Part shown: piece by piece, positions 14,553-16,995 of the stretch
Numbering within the stretch: the first letter of the stretch is position 1
Layout of the letters: every line of letters starts with the position of its first letter
Assembly: GCA_025963815.1 (NCBI GenBank)
Contig: JAOQAA010000413.1
Span: 1 to 16,995, forward strand
DNA length: 16,995 nt
Origin: Capsulimonas sp.
GTDB taxonomy: Bacteria > Armatimonadota > Armatimonadia > Armatimonadales > Capsulimonadaceae
Direction: 5' to 3'
Made by a program: the position numbers and the translations under genes
The notes under the pieces: model-generated
The model's database searches: none
What the model saw: only the letters and a program-made list of their open reading frames with translations
Told to the model about the DNA's origin: nothing

Positions 14553-14573
14553 TTAAGGTAAACAATTCCTTAA
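14553..14573. repeat. Inverted repeat in the DUF1559 leader
   Basis: TTAAGG (14553-14558) and CCTTAA (14568-14573) flank a 9-bp AT-rich centre in the predicted 147-nt leader of the DUF1559 gene. An alternative pairing uses GGTAA with TTACC slightly further right. It could be a weak RNA hairpin or a protein site. Confidence 0.3.
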
Positions 14574-14604
14574 AACTTACCACTAGTCCGTACTAGCATA
14601 AGCC

Positions 14605-14633
14605 ATTATACGACGGTTAAACGTTTTTGTCAA
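14605..14633 (-). promoter_or_regulatory. Perfect-consensus sigma-70 promoter of the DUF1559 gene with palindrome in the spacer
   Basis: On the minus strand TTGACA (14628-14633) and TATAAT (14605-14610) match consensus at all twelve positions with a 17-bp spacer. The spacer contains the palindrome AAACGTTT (14619-14626), a LacI-type core with central CG. A promoter this strong is normally repressed, so the palindrome is a plausible operator. Start predicted near 14598; the leader is about 147 nt and carries ACTAG at 14582 and 14592, one helical turn apart. Confidence 0.8.
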
Positions 14634-14686
14634 TTGCTTCGTTGATACTAGCCCAATTTTATTTTCGGTCTTTCTTCCCCATTTCT

Positions 14687-16995
14687 TTACCCTACTTCTC
14701 CGCGCACCATCCTTAAAATGATATTCCCAAATTTTTCCGATTTTGCCGGCCCAATTCCGGGAACACGCAGCAAATCTTCTTCATTTGTTGGCCGCATTTC
14801 GGCCAGGGCGCGCAGGGTCTTATCGCCAAAAATGACATAAGGCGGCACGCTCGCCTCGCGCGCCGCTTCGCGCCGCCAGTTTTTGAGGACTTCAAACAGC
14901 TCGGGATCGAAATCGCCCGGCTCCGTATCGTCTTCCATGTCGCTGGACGCAGCGCGGCGCGGAGCGGCGCTTCGGGACGGTTTGGTGGACGGCCAGGGAA
15001 TGTCGATCTCCTCAGAAGAGATGGCGTCCCGCCCCTCCGTCGTCAGATACAAACGGCGATACTCATCTTCGTCGTCGCGGCGCAAATGGCCGGATTCCAG
15101 CAAGGCGTCGATGAGCCGCTCGATCTCCGCCTTTTTGAATGCCGAAAGGGCGCCGAACTCGCGAGCGCGATCGGGGCGGATAGGAGCGTCGGGCGTTCCC
15201 CGCAGGGCGCGAACCAGCCCCGTGCGCCCCAGCGCGAAGGGGCTCATGCCAGAAGTGAGAGTGGCGACAAGGCGCAGGGCGTACAGCGGCCCAGCGGCGG
15301 CGTCCTCGGCGGTAGGCGCAGATGCGGTCACGGCGGCAGGCTTTACGGCAGCTCGGCTCAATCCCGACGCCTTGGCGCGGCAGACGTCACACATGCCACA
15401 GGGCAGGTTCGGCCAGTTGTCGCCGAAGTAGCGCGCGACGGCGCCGTGACGGCACTTGTTATCGCGGGAATAGGAGATCATCGCGTCCACCCGGTGCTTC
15501 GCTTCGCGGGCGCGGTGGCGTAGCATCTCCTCCATCAAAGCCTTGGAGCCGGCTGGCGCAGGCAAAAGCTCGATCAGCATCTCACGCGGCGACGCCCGGA
15601 AATTCAGAACTCCCGTTTCCTGCAAAGACAGCAATGTCGATTCGACCTCCGGCATCGGAACGCCGGTCGCCGCCGAAAGCTCGGCGATATCCCAGGAGCT
15701 CGAACGACGCACGGTCTCGATAAACTCGTCCATCAGCGCGCCTTCCAGCGTGTCGTCCACCGGAGGGCTGTCGCCGCGCATGGTGACGTAGCAGGTACGC
15801 GGGGCGTCCACATGCCGCCGCAGAAGCCCCGCTTCCTCCAAGACTGGGAGCGTGGAGCGCACCAGATCTTCGCCGTCCTCGCCCGCCTGCGACGCCAGCG
15901 TCTCACTGGAGACCGGCCCGATGCGCCCATTGATCGATCCACGCACGATGTTATAGACCCGCTTCAGATCGTCGAGTGAAAGCGTGTCCTCGCGCAGGTA
16001 GCGCGCGGCGTTGGAGGCGTCGGCGCGCGAATGGAGCAGGATACACTCGGACGGCAGCCCATCCCGTCCGGCGCGTCCCGCCTCCTGGTAGTAATTCTCC
16101 AGCGTGCGCGAGGGGTTGTAGTGCACCAGCGTGCGGATATCCGCCTTGTCCACGCCCATGCCGAACGCGACCGTCGCGACCATTACCTGGATTTCGCTGC
16201 GCATGAACCGGTCCTGGGCCGCTCCGCGCTCCTCCGGCGGCAGCCCGGCATGGTAAAACCCGGCGTTGATGCGATACCGCTTCAGCATCTGAGAGAGACG
16301 CTCGCACTTTTCCCGCGAGCCGGCGTAGATCAGCGTCGGCCCCTTCGCTTCGCGCGCCAGGTCCAGGGCCATCTCTAATTTTTCATCCTCGCCCTGAACC
16401 AGACGACACGAGAGAAAGAGATTGTCGCGATACGTGGGGCGGATGATGCGATGCATCGGACGAGCCAGCTGGCGCTCGATATCGTCCTGCACGGATTCCG
16501 TGGCGGTCGCCGTCACGGCGAGCACGGAACGCGGGGCGAGGCTGGCGACGGCGCGGCCGACCGCCCGGTAATCCGGCCGGAAATCGTGCCCCCACTGCGA
16601 GATGCAGTGCGCCTCGTCCACGACCACCAGTGAGACCCGGGCCTGGCGCAGCGCATGCAGGAACGAGGCCTGACGCAGACGCTCGGGCGCCGCGTACACC
16701 ATCTTCAAATGCCCATCCGCCGTCCGCCGCAGCCGCCGCGCCACTTCGCTTGGGTCCAGCGACGAATTGATGATCGTCGTGTGCGCCGCAACCTCGGGAG
16801 ACAGGTTCTCCAGCTGATCCTTCATCAAGGCGATCAGCGGCGAGAGAACCAGGGTGACACCCGGCAGCATCATGGCGGGAAGCTGATACGTGACGGACTT
16901 GCCGCCGCCGGTCGGCAGCACTGCGAGCGTGTCCCGGCCGGCCAGCGCCGACTCAACGATCTCCTGCTGTCCGGAACGAAAATCCGAATGCCCGA
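14687..16995 (-). CDS. recQ: ATP-dependent DNA helicase RecQ, 5'-truncated by window edge
   Basis: A 3'-5' DNA helicase for recombination and fork repair; 768 residues are visible, numbered here from the first complete codon. The frame remains open to the window end and reads GHSDFRSGQQEIVESALAGR before the Walker A motif, so the start lies just beyond. Motifs are the Q-motif (FRSGQQEIVE), Walker A PTGGGKS (27-33), DEAH with CISQWGHDFRPDY (126-142), TATAT, and motif VI QEAGRAGRDG (303-312). The zinc cysteines are C514, C532, C535 and C538 (PCGMCDVC), followed by a winged-helix-like RQC region (about 574-664), an acidic linker and a C-terminal HRDC domain (about 696-764, ending in VPGIGPAKSEKFG). 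About 130 residues (roughly 345-490) separate the helicase core from the zinc site; E. coli RecQ lacks most of this. No terminator is seen after the stop; the DUF1559 gene downstream has its own promoter. Confidence 0.95.
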   Translation of the reverse strand, partial: GHSDFRSGQQEIVESALAGRDTLAVLPTGGGKSVTYQLPAMMLPGVTLVLSPLIALMKDQLENLSPEVAAHTTIINSSLDPSEVARRLRRTADGHLKMVYAAPERLRQASFLHALRQARVSLVVVDEAHCISQWGHDFRPDYRAVGRAVASLAPRSVLAVTATATESVQDDIERQLARPMHRIIRPTYRDNLFLSCRLVQGEDEKLEMALDLAREAKGPTLIYAGSREKCERLSQMLKRYRINAGFYHAGLPPEERGAAQDRFMRSEIQVMVATVAFGMGVDKADIRTLVHYNPSRTLENYYQEAGRAGRDGLPSECILLHSRADASNAARYLREDTLSLDDLKRVYNIVRGSINGRIGPVSSETLASQAGEDGEDLVRSTLPVLEEAGLLRRHVDAPRTCYVTMRGDSPPVDDTLEGALMDEFIETVRRSSSWDIAELSAATGVPMPEVESTLLSLQETGVLNFRASPREMLIELLPAPAGSKALMEEMLRHRAREAKHRVDAMISYSRDNKCRHGAVARYFGDNWPNLPCGMCDVCRAKASGLSRAAVKPAAVTASAPTAEDAAAGPLYALRLVATLTSGMSPFALGRTGLVRALRGTPDAPIRPDRAREFGALSAFKKAEIERLIDALLESGHLRRDDEDEYRRLYLTTEGRDAISSEEIDIPWPSTKPSRSAAPRRAASSDMEDDTEPGDFDPELFEVLKNWRREAAREASVPPYVIFGDKTLRALAEMRPTNEEDLLRVPGIGPAKSEKFGNIILRMVRGEVG

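Overview
The window is a GC-rich bacterial chromosomal segment with eleven protein-coding genes, no RNA genes, no insertion sequences and no CRISPR array. The best clue to the organism is the prepilin-like protein at 13654-14451. Its N-terminus combines the type IV pilin methylation motif with [12 protein letters not shown] and it ends in an H-X9-DG motif, a combination typical of the large DUF1559 families of Armatimonadota (Capsulimonas/Chthonomonas-like bacteria). The phylum assignment is an inference from this family signature. Promoters read as ordinary sigma-70 (TTGACA / TATAAT) and most starts have Shine-Dalgarno sequences.

Layout. 1-897 (+): short-chain dehydrogenase, cut by the window edge. 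922-3318 (-): membrane PAS/GGDEF/EAL cyclic-di-GMP protein with a degenerate GGDEF site. 3490-4140 (-): small protein made of three homing-endonuclease-associated repeats without a nuclease domain, ending at a strong terminator. 4141-4562: AT-rich divergent control region. 4563-6743 (+): hisC and a DAHP synthase gene, probably an aromatic/histidine amino acid operon. 6839-9519 (-): uxaE-uxaC, hexuronate catabolism. 9682-10728 (-): LacI-family regulator. 11061-12404 (+): ExuT-like hexuronate transporter, divergent from the regulator. 12420-13460 (-): a second LacI-family regulator with no obvious target. 13654-14451 (-): DUF1559 prepilin-like protein with a consensus promoter. 14687-16995 (-): RecQ helicase, cut by the window edge.

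The most coherent system is the hexuronate module at 6839-12404. The transporter should import galacturonate/glucuronate, UxaC isomerises them to tagaturonate/fructuronate, and UxaE interconverts those two, so galacturonate can enter the fructuronate branch without UxaB/UxaA. Three promoters of the module (uxaE-uxaC, the lacI gene, the transporter) each carry a related 20-bp operator starting 1-3 bp downstream of the -10 box, with the shared pattern nnGCATAAnCGnTTnnGCAn. This supports one LacI repressor controlling uptake, catabolism and its own synthesis. I did not find a wholly new multi-gene system. The least explained items are the nuclease-less repeat protein, the missing metal-ligand histidine in the DAHP synthase, the orphan second LacI regulator and the winged-helix-like insertion in RecQ.
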